Shown here: one piece after another, positions 36,103 through 43,485 of the stretch
How the letters are laid out: each line of letters opens with the position of its first letter
Numbering within the stretch: position 1 is the stretch's first letter
NCBI RefSeq assembly: GCF_020447305.1
Contig: NZ_CP095732.1
Span: 1,086,501 to 1,150,500 of the forward strand
DNA: 64,000 bases
DNA from: Abyssibius alkaniclasticus
GTDB lineage: Bacteria > Pseudomonadota > Alphaproteobacteria > Rhodobacterales > Rhodobacteraceae
Direction of reading: 5' to 3'
Made by a program: the position numbers and the translations under genes
Notes under the pieces: generated by a model
Told to the model about the DNA's origin: nothing
The model's input: the letters and a program-made list of their open reading frames with translations, nothing else
The model's database searches: none

Positions 36103-37092
36103 TCAGAATGACGCCAGGGCCGCCGCGAGGCGGCCTTGTGCATTTCCGGGCAGGCCAAGGCGCAGCCAGTTTGGCGCATAGGGAAAAACACGCGTCCAGA
36201 TATGTTGGCGTGCAAGATGTTTGTGCAAAGCAGCGGCGCGGTCATGCGCAACGGTTACAAATAGCGGCGTCTGGCCGATGCATTCGGCCCCTGTCGATAT
36301 CAGCAGATCGTGCAGCGCCTGTGCCTCATCGGCCAGCCTTGCCTGCATATCGGCCTGCCAGGCCGTGTCGGCCAATGCCGTAATCCCCGCCTCGATTGCC
36401 GGGCCGCTTACCGCCCACAGCCCGAAGGTGCGGCCAAGGCGTTCAATCAACCCCGCCTCGCCCAAAGCAAAGCCCAGCCGCAGCCCGGCCAGCCCGTAGA
36501 ACTTGCCAAAACTGCGCAGAATGATCAGCCGCTCCTGCCCGGCCAGATCGGCCAGTGACAGGCCCGGCTCTGCATCGGCAAAGCTTTCATCGACGATGAC
36601 GATCGCGCCCTCATCCAGCCAGGCCTGTAGCGTGTCGCGCCCCCAGCGGCGGCCATCGGGGTTGTTGGGGTTTACAACCAGCCGGACCGGCCCGGTGGGC
36701 GTGGCGGTTTCCGTTACCTTGAAGCCATGTGCGCGAAATGTGGCGGCGTGTTCGTTATAGGTGGGGCTGGCAATGCTGACAGGCAGGCGCGCCAGCACCT
36801 TTGGCAGCGCCTCGATCAAGGCCTGCGCGCCAGGGGCGGGAAGAATACCCGCCGTATCCGGCACCCCGTAAGCCGAGCGTGCCACAGCGCACAAGGCCGC
36901 CAGCCGCCCGGCATCGGGCAGGGCGGTAAAGGCGCGGGCGGGCAATGGGCCCAGCGGATAGGCATGGGGGTTGATACCGGTCGACAGGTCGAGCCAGCCT
37001 TCCATCGTGCCGCCATATTGCGCGATGGCTGCGGATAAATTGCCGCCGTGGTCGCGCGCGGGGCGCTGAACGGTCGCTGGGAAGCTTTGCAA
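36103..37092 (-). CDS. cobD: Threonine-phosphate decarboxylase (CobD/CobC type)
   Basis: 329 residues, PLP aminotransferase fold. The N-terminal RDHGGNLSAAIAQYGG and LDLSTGINPHAYP are typical of cobalamin threonine-phosphate decarboxylases. VNPNNPDGRRW and the PLP Lys197 in RSFGKFYGLAGLRLGF are in place. It makes (R)-1-amino-2-propanol phosphate for the lower-ligand loop of B12 from threonine phosphate, which the divergent kinase would supply. The only upstream start keeping the conserved N-terminus is a TTG at 37092, just 29 bp from the divergent gene. It is named cobC in Pseudomonas-style nomenclature. Confidence 0.85.
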   Translation of the reverse strand: MQSFPATVQRPARDHGGNLSAAIAQYGGTMEGWLDLSTGINPHAYPLGPLPARAFTALPDAGRLAALCAVARSAYGVPDTAGILPAPGAQALIEALPKVLARLPVSIASPTYNEHAATFRAHGFKVTETATPTGPVRLVVNPNNPDGRRWGRDTLQAWLDEGAIVIVDESFADAEPGLSLADLAGQERLIILRSFGKFYGLAGLRLGFALGEAGLIERLGRTFGLWAVSGPAIEAGITALADTAWQADMQARLADEAQALHDLLISTGAECIGQTPLFVTVAHDRAAALHKHLARQHIWTRVFPYAPNWLRLGLPGNAQGRLAAALASF

Positions 37093-37121
37093 GGGGCAGA
37101 CTTTCGCGCTAGAGCAAGTGC

Positions 37122-37934
37122 ATGGAGATTTGCGCCCCTTCTAGCCCGGCACGGCCCGCCACTCAAGCGCGGGGGGCGCTGGTTTTTGGCCATATGGGCG
37201 AGTTGGTGCAGGGGCGGCTGGGCAAGGACGGGCCGCTGGCGCTGGTGACATTGCCCTGCACCCGGGTGCGCGTGCGCGCGCGGTTTGGCGACGGCACGCC
37301 GCCGCTGGCCGCGGCAATGGCCACGCGGCTGGGCCATAAGGGTGCGGCGATTGCGATTGATGCCAATGTGCCGCCCGGCTGCGGTGCGGGTATCTCGACG
37401 GCCACGCTGCTGGCCACCTTGCGGCTGCTGGCCCCGGGCCTGTCGGCTGAAGCGGACTCGGCGCATATGCTGGCGGTTGAAGGCGCGGTAGACCCGCTGG
37501 CCTTCGCGCCCTCGCCGCCGCGTATCTGGGCCAGCCGCCAGGCGCAAACGCTTGAAATTTTGCCGGCCTTCCCGCCCCTTGTTGCCGTGGGTGGCTTCGA
37601 CGGGCCGGGCCAGGTGACAGATCCGGCGGATGACAATTTCCCCGATATGTCGGCGGCCTTCGCGCTGTTGCGCAGCCCGACGCCTGCAAATATCGGCCAG
37701 GCGGCGCGCCTGTCGGCAGAGGCCAACCAACAGCGCAACCCGCGCCCGAACTGGGCGGCCGTGCAAAACATTGCCCGGCAAACCGGCGCGCTGGGCATTG
37801 CCGTGGCGCATACAGGCTCGGCCATCAGCCTGCTCTTTGTGCCGGGCGCTGTGGGCCTGGACCGCGCGCAATCCGGGCTTTCAGCCCTTGGCCTCAGCCA
37901 TGTCATGCGCTTTGCGTTTGGTGGTGGCGCATGA
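37122..37934 (+). CDS. bluE: L-threonine kinase, GHMP family (BluE/PduX-like)
   Basis: 270 residues. GHMP kinase pattern: GHMGELVQGRLG near the N-terminus and a modified motif 2, PPGCGAGISTATLLATL, in place of PxxxGLGSSA. LVAVGGFDGPGQVTDPADDN and IAVAHTGSAISLLF (the motif 3 region) follow. BluE and PduX phosphorylate L-threonine for aminopropanol phosphate synthesis. Adjacent divergent threonine-phosphate decarboxylase and downstream cbiD support this. Overlaps cbiD by 4 bp. Confidence 0.78.
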   Translation: MEICAPSSPARPATQARGALVFGHMGELVQGRLGKDGPLALVTLPCTRVRVRARFGDGTPPLAAAMATRLGHKGAAIAIDANVPPGCGAGISTATLLATLRLLAPGLSAEADSAHMLAVEGAVDPLAFAPSPPRIWASRQAQTLEILPAFPPLVAVGGFDGPGQVTDPADDNFPDMSAAFALLRSPTPANIGQAARLSAEANQQRNPRPNWAAVQNIARQTGALGIAVAHTGSAISLLFVPGAVGLDRAQSGLSALGLSHVMRFAFGGGA

Positions 37935-38992
37935 CCGCGCCGCCCAAAAAGCTGCGCCGTGGCTGGACAACCGGCACCTGTGCCGCCGCTGCCGCCAAGG
38001 CCGCAATGCAGGCGCTGCTGAGCGGGCATTTTCCAGCCACGGTGCAAATCACCCTGCCACAGGGGCAACAGCCGGCGTTCAAGCTATCCATGCAGGTTCT
38101 GGGCGATGGCTGGGCACAGGCGGGCATCATCAAGGATGCCGGCGACGACCCCGATGTCACCCACGGGGCCGAAATTCGCGCGCGCATTTGCCACGGCACA
38201 CCCGGCGCGGGGCTGGTTTTTGTGGCGGGCGAAGGGGTGGGCACCGTAACCAAGCCTGGCCTGCCGCTGGGTGTGGGCGAGCCTGCCATCAACCCTGTGC
38301 CGCGCCTGATGATCGATGCCGCGCTCACCGAGGTGCTGGAGGGGGCCGCGCCCGACTTCACCGTCGAAATCTCCATTCCCAACGGGGCCGAGATTGCGCT
38401 GAAAACATGGAACGGGCGGCTGGGTATCAAAGGCGGGTTGTCGATTCTCGGCACCACCGGCATTGTGCGCCCGTTTTCCTGCGCGGCCTGGATAGCCTCG
38501 ATTCATCGCGGTATCGATGTCGCCCGCGCCGAGGGGCGCAGCCATGTGATTGCCGCCACCGGCAATGCCTCGGAAGCCGGGGCGCGCAAGCTGACAGGGC
38601 TCGATGAAAGCGCCTGTCTGGATATGGGCGATTTTGCGGGCGGCGTGCTGAAATACCTGCGCCGCCACCCGATCGCGCGGCTCACGCTGGCGGGCGGGAT
38701 TGGTAAGTTTGCCAAACTGGCGCAAGGCGCGATGGATCTGCATTCGGCGCGCTCACAGGTGGACTTCGCCGCGCTCGCCGCCCTTGGCACCAAGGCCGGG
38801 CTGGACCCGGAGCCGATTTCCGCTGCCGAAACCGCGCTGGCCGCACTGGATTATGGCGGCGCAGCCTTGGCGATGGAGGTGGCAAGGGCCGCGCGCGCCC
38901 AAGCCCGCGCCGCCCTTGCACCGGCAGAAATTGCGGTGCAGGTGCTGGTCTGCGACCGGGCCGGCAACATCATCGCGGATACGGGGTTTTGA
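37931..38992 (+). CDS. cbiD: Cobalt-precorrin-5B (C1)-methyltransferase
   Basis: 353 residues. The start LRRGWTTGTCAAAAAKAA and the segments GEGVGTVTKPGLPLGVGEPAINPVPR and FVSSG-like GGLSILGTTGIVRPFS are diagnostic of CbiD. It methylates C1 of the corrin ring as the two-carbon C20 fragment is lost. CbiD belongs to the cobalt-early route, yet this locus has the cobalt-late chelatase subunit CobN. Overlaps bluE by 4 bp and cobK by 1 bp. Confidence 0.93.
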   Translation: MTAPPKKLRRGWTTGTCAAAAAKAAMQALLSGHFPATVQITLPQGQQPAFKLSMQVLGDGWAQAGIIKDAGDDPDVTHGAEIRARICHGTPGAGLVFVAGEGVGTVTKPGLPLGVGEPAINPVPRLMIDAALTEVLEGAAPDFTVEISIPNGAEIALKTWNGRLGIKGGLSILGTTGIVRPFSCAAWIASIHRGIDVARAEGRSHVIAATGNASEAGARKLTGLDESACLDMGDFAGGVLKYLRRHPIARLTLAGGIGKFAKLAQGAMDLHSARSQVDFAALAALGTKAGLDPEPISAAETALAALDYGGAALAMEVARAARAQARAALAPAEIAVQVLVCDRAGNIIADTGF

Positions 38993-39696
38993 TGCGGGTG
39001 CTGCTGCTTGGCGGCACGGGCGAAGCGCGCGAACTCGCCGCGCTGCTTGCCGCGCGCGGCATTGACGCAACGCTTTCGCTGGCGGGCGTGACAGATGCAC
39101 CGCACAGCCCCCTGCCGCAGCGCCGTGTGGGGTTTGGCGGGGTGGCGGGGCTGGCTGGCTATATCCGCGCGCATACCATCACCCATATCATCGACGCCAC
39201 CCACCCGTTTGCCGCGCAGATGAGCCACCATGCCGCTGCCGCAAGCTCTGAAACCGGCGCCAAGCTGTTGCGCCTGATCCGCCCCGCATGGGCGCTTCGT
39301 GCGCATTGGCAGGCGGTTGACAGCCTTGCCGATGCCGCCGCCGCGCTGCCAGCGGGCGCCCGTGTTTTCCTGACGGTCGGCGGCCAGTCGCTTACGGCAT
39401 TCCAGCGGCGTGATCTGTGGTGCCTGACCCGCGCAATCGCCCCGCCCGCAACGCGGCTGCGGGGCGAGGTGCTGCTGGCCCGCCCGCCGTTTTCGCTGGA
39501 GGCTGAGGCCGCGCTGATGCGCGAGCGCGCCATCACCCATCTGGTGACCAAAAACGCAGGCGGCAGCCAGACCGCCGCCAAGCTTGACGCGGCGGATGCG
39601 CTGGGGATAAAGGTTGTCATCATCAACCGCCCCGTGCTACCGCCTGCCCCCGAATGGGCCACGCCCGAAACTCTGCTTGGGGCGCTTTTGGCATGA
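38992..39696 (+). CDS. cobK: Precorrin-6A/cobalt-precorrin-6A reductase
   Basis: 234 residues. N-terminal LLLGGTGEARELAALLAARG binds NADPH, followed by IIDATHPFAAQMSHHAA and LTVGGQSL, all typical of CobK/CbiJ. It reduces the macrocycle of precorrin-6A. The ATG at 38992 shares a base with the cbiD stop (TGATG); a TTG one codon earlier is unlikely. Overlaps the next gene by 4 bp. Confidence 0.92.
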   Translation: MRVLLLGGTGEARELAALLAARGIDATLSLAGVTDAPHSPLPQRRVGFGGVAGLAGYIRAHTITHIIDATHPFAAQMSHHAAAASSETGAKLLRLIRPAWALRAHWQAVDSLADAAAALPAGARVFLTVGGQSLTAFQRRDLWCLTRAIAPPATRLRGEVLLARPPFSLEAEAALMRERAITHLVTKNAGGSQTAAKLDAADALGIKVVIINRPVLPPAPEWATPETLLGALLA

Positions 39697-40061
39697 CAAC
39701 AACCATCCTCGTTTGCGATACCTGCCGCTTTTCGGCAAAGGAAAAACTGTGCGGCGATAAAACCGGCGGCGAGATTCTGGGCGACCACATTGCCGCCGCC
39801 CTGCCAGAAGGCGTAAAAATGCGCCGCCATTCCTGCCTGATGGGGTGCGACCACCACTGCAACCTCGCCATCCGCGCCCCCGGCAAGCTGACCTATGTGC
39901 TGGGCGCGTTCGAACCAACGGCAGAATCCGCCGCCGCAGTGGTGGAATTCGCCGCGAAATTCGATGAATCGGAAACGGGCCGCGTGCCCTTCAAGGAATG
40001 GCCGGTCGGCGTGAAAGGGCATTTCGTGAGCCGGATGCCCCCGATTGAGGAGGATGGGTGA
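39693..40061 (+). CDS. DUF1636 family metal-binding-like protein
   Basis: 122 residues starting MTTTILVCDTCRFSAKEKLCG. Cysteines at CDTC, LCGDK and SCLMGCDHHCNLA, with nearby His, form a probable metal or iron-sulfur site reminiscent of small thioredoxin-like ferredoxins. The family is often found next to cobalamin genes and is thought to be linked to them; its function is not established. Its ATG overlaps the cobK stop by 4 bp, so it is likely made together with the corrin enzymes. Confidence 0.8.
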   Translation: MTTTILVCDTCRFSAKEKLCGDKTGGEILGDHIAAALPEGVKMRRHSCLMGCDHHCNLAIRAPGKLTYVLGAFEPTAESAAAVVEFAAKFDESETGRVPFKEWPVGVKGHFVSRMPPIEEDG

Positions 40062-40066
40062 TTAAG

Positions 40067-40840
40067 CTATCGCAGCCTAACCCCATTTTTTGAAACCACC
40101 ACACCTTTGCGCCACTGGCTGTCCTTCATTACCGTAGGGTAACTCTTTGCATAGTCGCGATAGAGATCATTCGTCACCGCGAAGGAAATTGGCAGGTGTT
40201 TTAGGCTTTCGAGAATATATTTATCGGCCTGATTTCCACTTGGCACCACATAGATTTCATTCGCTGATAGCCCGAAAATGTCCTCGAGTAATTTAGTTGA
40301 ATGGGCCTGTTCCCTGGGGAATGCGCCATCCTCGTTCAGCGTATAAAAGATATTGGCATCAAAGAAACTGACAATGCGATAGCCTTTGGCGCGAAGTTGA
40401 TGAGCGAGTTCGCCAAGCGGTTGGGCATCCAGCCCGTTGCTCCGTCCAAAGTGGTAAATGTTGCTGCCATCAAAGACGGCGGTTTTTGCATCTAGTCGCA
40501 AATCGCGCATAAACCCCTGACGATCATTTGCCAGCAGATCATGTATTCTGGGGCGTGGGGGTCGCGCAGTTCGCGTGTTGGTTTTGCTTCGAAGATAGAC
40601 AATAAACCAAAATATCAGCAGCGCAGCCAATAGGACCAACACCAGGTTTTCGTCTATATCGGGGCGCATCGTGAACCACCAAACGGGAAGCGTAATGATC
40701 GCCGCCAACAGCACCAAGTTCAGCAGGTAGAACGCAGTATTTCGCGCCGCTGCACTCAATTTGGACGGCGATCTTACTTCATTGGCGGATGCTAATACGG
40801 GCGTTAGTTTGTCGCCGAGTGTTAATGGTTTATGCGTCAT
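40067..40840 (-). CDS. Membrane-anchored NYN/PIN-like (Zc3h12a-type) ribonuclease domain protein
   Basis: 257 residues. Two membrane helices at about residues 34-58 and 63-83 are followed by a soluble domain. That domain has a PIN/NYN acidic pattern: Asp124 in AVFDGSNIYHFG, Asp161 in VSFFDANIF, Asp206 in PSGNQADKYILE and Asp225 in AVTNDLYRDY. NYN domains of the Zc3h12a type cut RNA using such a set of carboxylates. The call is by motif reading only. The gene is antisense to its cobalamin neighbours, and it and its upstream flank are visibly AT-richer than the surroundings, a sign of acquisition. Confidence 0.65.
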   Translation of the reverse strand: MTHKPLTLGDKLTPVLASANEVRSPSKLSAAARNTAFYLLNLVLLAAIITLPVWWFTMRPDIDENLVLVLLAALLIFWFIVYLRSKTNTRTARPPRPRIHDLLANDRQGFMRDLRLDAKTAVFDGSNIYHFGRSNGLDAQPLGELAHQLRAKGYRIVSFFDANIFYTLNEDGAFPREQAHSTKLLEDIFGLSANEIYVVPSGNQADKYILESLKHLPISFAVTNDLYRDYAKSYPTVMKDSQWRKGVVVSKNGVRLR

Positions 40841-41254
40841 TATGTTGTTCTACGAAATCTTGAATGCAAAGCCAGTGCTAGAATTCTCAGAAAACGAAAT
40901 GCCCTTCAAGTTGCCGTAAGTTGTATTTGGTTCGTGTTGTGATTGAGCAACTTACGCGCTTCCTTGCAACGTCAATTTATACCCCGCCCGGAATCAAGTC
41001 GAAGGCGCCGGGCAGCGCCTGCCCGTTCCGGCGGGCTGGCGCTTTGGTGGTGGCAATGCGTTGCTAGGCCATAGGGCGGGGGTGCGGGGATAAAGTGTGC
41101 CGCTCCACGATGGCAGCGCCATCCCACGGGCAGGCGCTGCCCGGCTTGCGCTTTGACTGCGTGAATCGCCGCATCCTGTCGCAAACGGGCCTCAACCTGT
41201 CTTGGCTAACTTGACAAGCCCGTCCCTCGGCCTCCATACATAACCTGATGAGAA
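40841..41254. other. Intergenic region upstream of the cobalamin riboswitch
   Basis: About 410 bp without a convincing gene. The first 140 bp are AT-rich (promoter of the NYN gene side). A palindromic GC-rich element occupies 41007-41145. The promoter for the riboswitch transcript should lie between about 41150 and 41255, but I could not pick one clearly. A 70-codon minus-strand frame at 40972-41184 lies across the repeat and looks spurious. Confidence 0.5.
41007..41145. repeat. Palindrome-bounded extragenic element
   Basis: A 20 bp sequence at 41007-41026 (GCCGGGCAGCGCCTGCCCGT) recurs as its exact reverse complement at 41126-41145. Each arm is itself a hairpin (GGGCAG-CGC-CTGCCC). The 99 bp between include TTTGGTGGTGGCAATGCG, resembling the arm TTTGGCGGTGGC of the elements at 54342 and 57254. 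No transposase is present; it looks like a REP or MITE-like element. Confidence 0.7.
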
Positions 41255-41440
41255 GTTTTCATCCCTCCGGGGGTGGATAAATGGGAATACGGGACAGGCC
41301 AGCCCATAGGGCACCTGAAGCCGTAGCCGCCCCCGCGACTGTACGTGGCGAGCGCGCACCGGAACCACTGACCTCGGTCGGGAAGGGGTGTAGGCGCAAG
41401 GACCCACAAGCCAGGAGACCGGCTTTGCATCGACCTTGAA
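41255..41440 (+). promoter_or_regulatory. Cobalamin (B12) riboswitch
   Basis: The conserved core is readable in order: GGGAATACGGG, GCCGTAGCCGCCCCCGCGAC (close to the GCTGCCCCCGCAACTGT consensus), ACCACTGACCTCGGTCGGGAAGG-type stem, and the B12 box AGCCAGGAGACCGGC at 41409-41423. It sits just before cbtB, the first gene of a cobalt uptake and cobalamin operon. Exact ends are approximate. Confidence 0.93.
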
Positions 41441-41444
41441 ACCT

Positions 41445-41460
41445 CCGTCGGGGATGACGG
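41445..41460 (+). promoter_or_regulatory. Expression-platform hairpin before cbtB
   Basis: CCGTC (41445-41449) pairs with GACGG (41456-41460) right before the AGGAG Shine-Dalgarno at 41465. Flanking CCTCC at 41442-41446 could also pair with that Shine-Dalgarno. This suggests translational control by the riboswitch, since no T-run follows. Confidence 0.5.
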
Positions 41461-41476
41461 ATTTAGGAGATGAGAC

Positions 41477-41644
41477 ATGACGACCAACACACAGGCAAAA
41501 GCCGCCTCCACCAACCTTGCGACCATTCTTTTTGTTGCCATTCTGGGCGCGGGTTTGCTGTTTACCGCAGGCTTTGCAAATTCGGCCACATTGCATGATT
41601 CTGCGCATGATTCGCGCCATGCCATCGGCTTTCCCTGCCACTGA
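41477..41644 (+). CDS. cbtB: Cobalt transporter subunit CbtB
   Basis: 55 residues (MTTNTQAKAASTNLATILFV...). One membrane helix (about residues 14-34) is followed by a His-rich tail ending HDSAHDSRHAIGFPCH, the typical CbtB metal-binding end. CbtB with CbtA forms a predicted cobalt uptake system under B12 control. AGGAG lies 7 bases before the ATG and the riboswitch immediately upstream. Three bases separate it from cbtA. Confidence 0.9.
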   Translation: MTTNTQAKAASTNLATILFVAILGAGLLFTAGFANSATLHDSAHDSRHAIGFPCH

Positions 41645-41647
41645 ACA

Positions 41648-42382
41648 ATGCTTAAAAAACTGGTTGCCAGCGGAATGATCGCTGGCGTTGCGGCGGGGTT
41701 GATTGCCACCCTGCTGCAACTGGCGCTTGTTTTGCCTTTGATTTTGCAGGCGGAACTCTATGAAAACGGCACGCTTGTGCATGTTGCGCAAGCCGCCCCC
41801 GACCATCATGCAGAGCCTGACAGCGCGGCGGAAAGCCCGCAAGAAGCTACGCCCGAGCCCGCCGAAACTGCCGGGTTCAACCTTGAGCGCAACGCGCTGA
41901 CGCTGCTGTCCAACATCGCGGCATTTGGCGGCTTTGGCCTGCTGCTGGTTGCCGCTTTCGGGCTGGCGCAGCGGCAGGGCATTGCCGTGTCCGCCCGCAT
42001 GGGCGCGCTTTGGGGGCTGGGGGGCTTTGCGGCCTTCCAAATTGCGACCGGTGCGGGCCTGCCGCCGGAACTGCCGGGCAATTTCGCCGCCGATCTTCAG
42101 GCGCGCCAGATCTGGTGGCTGTCTGCGGCTTTGCTTTCGGCGGCCGGTATCTACACGCTGGCCTATATGCGCAGCCTGTCTGGCATTGCGCTGGGTGCGT
42201 TGCTCATTGCGCTGCCGCATCTTTATGGCGCGCCGCATCCGCAGGGTTATGGTGGCGTTGTGCCGCCCGAGCTTATGGCGCTTTATGTCGCGCGCGCCTA
42301 TGCCGTTGGCGCGGTTGCCTGGCTGGTGCTGGGCACGGTTGCCGGCATGGTCTGGGCACGTATCCAATCACAGGAGGCTTAG
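41648..42382 (+). CDS. cbtA: Cobalt transporter subunit CbtA
   Basis: 244 residues with five to six membrane helices: LVASGMIAGVAAGLIATLLQLALV first, then LLSNIAAFGGFGLLLVAAFGLAQRQG and two C-terminal helices. A loop with HVAQAAPDHHAEPD supplies His residues. The combination with CbtB, CobW and a B12 riboswitch identifies it as CbtA. It directly precedes cobW with no gap. Confidence 0.92.
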   Translation: MLKKLVASGMIAGVAAGLIATLLQLALVLPLILQAELYENGTLVHVAQAAPDHHAEPDSAAESPQEATPEPAETAGFNLERNALTLLSNIAAFGGFGLLLVAAFGLAQRQGIAVSARMGALWGLGGFAAFQIATGAGLPPELPGNFAADLQARQIWWLSAALLSAAGIYTLAYMRSLSGIALGALLIALPHLYGAPHPQGYGGVVPPELMALYVARAYAVGAVAWLVLGTVAGMVWARIQSQEA

Positions 42383-43453
42383 ATGCCCGCAAAAATTCCA
42401 ACGACAATCATCACCGGCTTTCTGGGCGCGGGGAAGACCACGCTCATCCGCCATATGCTGCAAAATGCAGGCGGCAAGCGCATCGCGCTGATCATCAACG
42501 AGTTTGGCGACCTTGGTGTCGACGGCGAGGTGCTGAAGGGCTGCGGCATCGAGGGCTGCGCCGATGATGACGTGATGGAACTGTCCAACGGCTGCATCTG
42601 CTGCACCGTGGCCGAAGACTTTGTGCCGACGCTGGAAAAGCTGCTGGGCCGTGAAACCCCGCCCGACCATATTGTGATCGAGACTTCGGGCCTTGCCTTG
42701 CCGCAGCCGCTGGTGCGCGCCTTCGCATGGCCGGAAATCCGCAGCCGGGTAACGGTGGATGGCGTGGTCACGCTGGTGGATTCGGTGGCGCTGCACGAGG
42801 GCCGCTTCGCCCATAACGAGGCGGCGGTTGATGCGCAGCGCGCCGCAGATGACGGGCTTGACCATGAAACCCCGCTCTCTGAACTGTTCGACGACCAGTT
42901 GGCCTGTGCCGATATGGTGGTGCTGAACAAGACCGACCTGCTTGATGCCGCCGCGCTTGACGCGCTGGAGACACGTCTGAAGGCCGAGCTGCGCAGCGGT
43001 GTGCGGATGATCCGCGCACAGCACGGCGCAATCTCGCCCGCGCTGCTGCTGGGCCTGGGTATCGGGGCGGAGGATGATCTGGATGCACGCGCCGAGCATC
43101 ACCACCATCACCACGATGATGATGAAGACGACGCCCACGCCCACGACCATCATCATGACCACGGCCATGACGAGTTTGAAACCTTTCAGGTGGATACCGG
43201 CGCGCTTGGTGATGTCGAAGCCTATGTCGCACGGCTCAAATCCACCATCGCCGCGCATGATATTCTGCGGCTGAAGGGCTTTGCGCAAGTGGGTGAAAAG
43301 CCCATGCGGCTGGTCATTCAGGCGGTTGGCCCGCGTATCGAACACTATTTCGACCGCCCGCTGACGGCGGCTGAAAAGGGCCGCACGCGGCTGGTTGTGA
43401 TTGGCGAGACGGGGTTGAAACAGGGCGATATTGCAACCGCCTTGCAGGCCTGA
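42383..43453 (+). CDS. cobW: CobW GTP-binding metallochaperone
   Basis: 356 residues, G3E GTPase. Walker A GFLGAGKTT (residues 12-20), the metal-binding GCICC (70-74), ETSG and NKTD (about 181). A His/Asp-rich loop at about residues 239-265 (HHHHHHDDDEDDAHAHDHHH and following) can bind many cobalt or zinc ions. The C-terminal CobW_C domain ends DRPLTAAEKGRTRLVVIG. It is thought to deliver cobalt to the CobNST chelatase, and cobN follows directly. Confidence 0.94.
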   Translation: MPAKIPTTIITGFLGAGKTTLIRHMLQNAGGKRIALIINEFGDLGVDGEVLKGCGIEGCADDDVMELSNGCICCTVAEDFVPTLEKLLGRETPPDHIVIETSGLALPQPLVRAFAWPEIRSRVTVDGVVTLVDSVALHEGRFAHNEAAVDAQRAADDGLDHETPLSELFDDQLACADMVVLNKTDLLDAAALDALETRLKAELRSGVRMIRAQHGAISPALLLGLGIGAEDDLDARAEHHHHHHDDDEDDAHAHDHHHDHGHDEFETFQVDTGALGDVEAYVARLKSTIAAHDILRLKGFAQVGEKPMRLVIQAVGPRIEHYFDRPLTAAEKGRTRLVVIGETGLKQGDIATALQA

Positions 43454-43485
43454 CAGGCTGCGCGCAGCAATAAAGGGGCGGTGCC

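Noticed and set aside
40972-41184. 70-codon minus-strand frame before the riboswitch
   Set aside because: It runs through both arms of the palindromic element and shows no family features.
43098-43180. Short CAC/CAT/GAT tandem-like DNA repeat
   Set aside because: It is explained by the His/Asp-rich metal-binding loop of CobW, not by a microsatellite or regulatory array.
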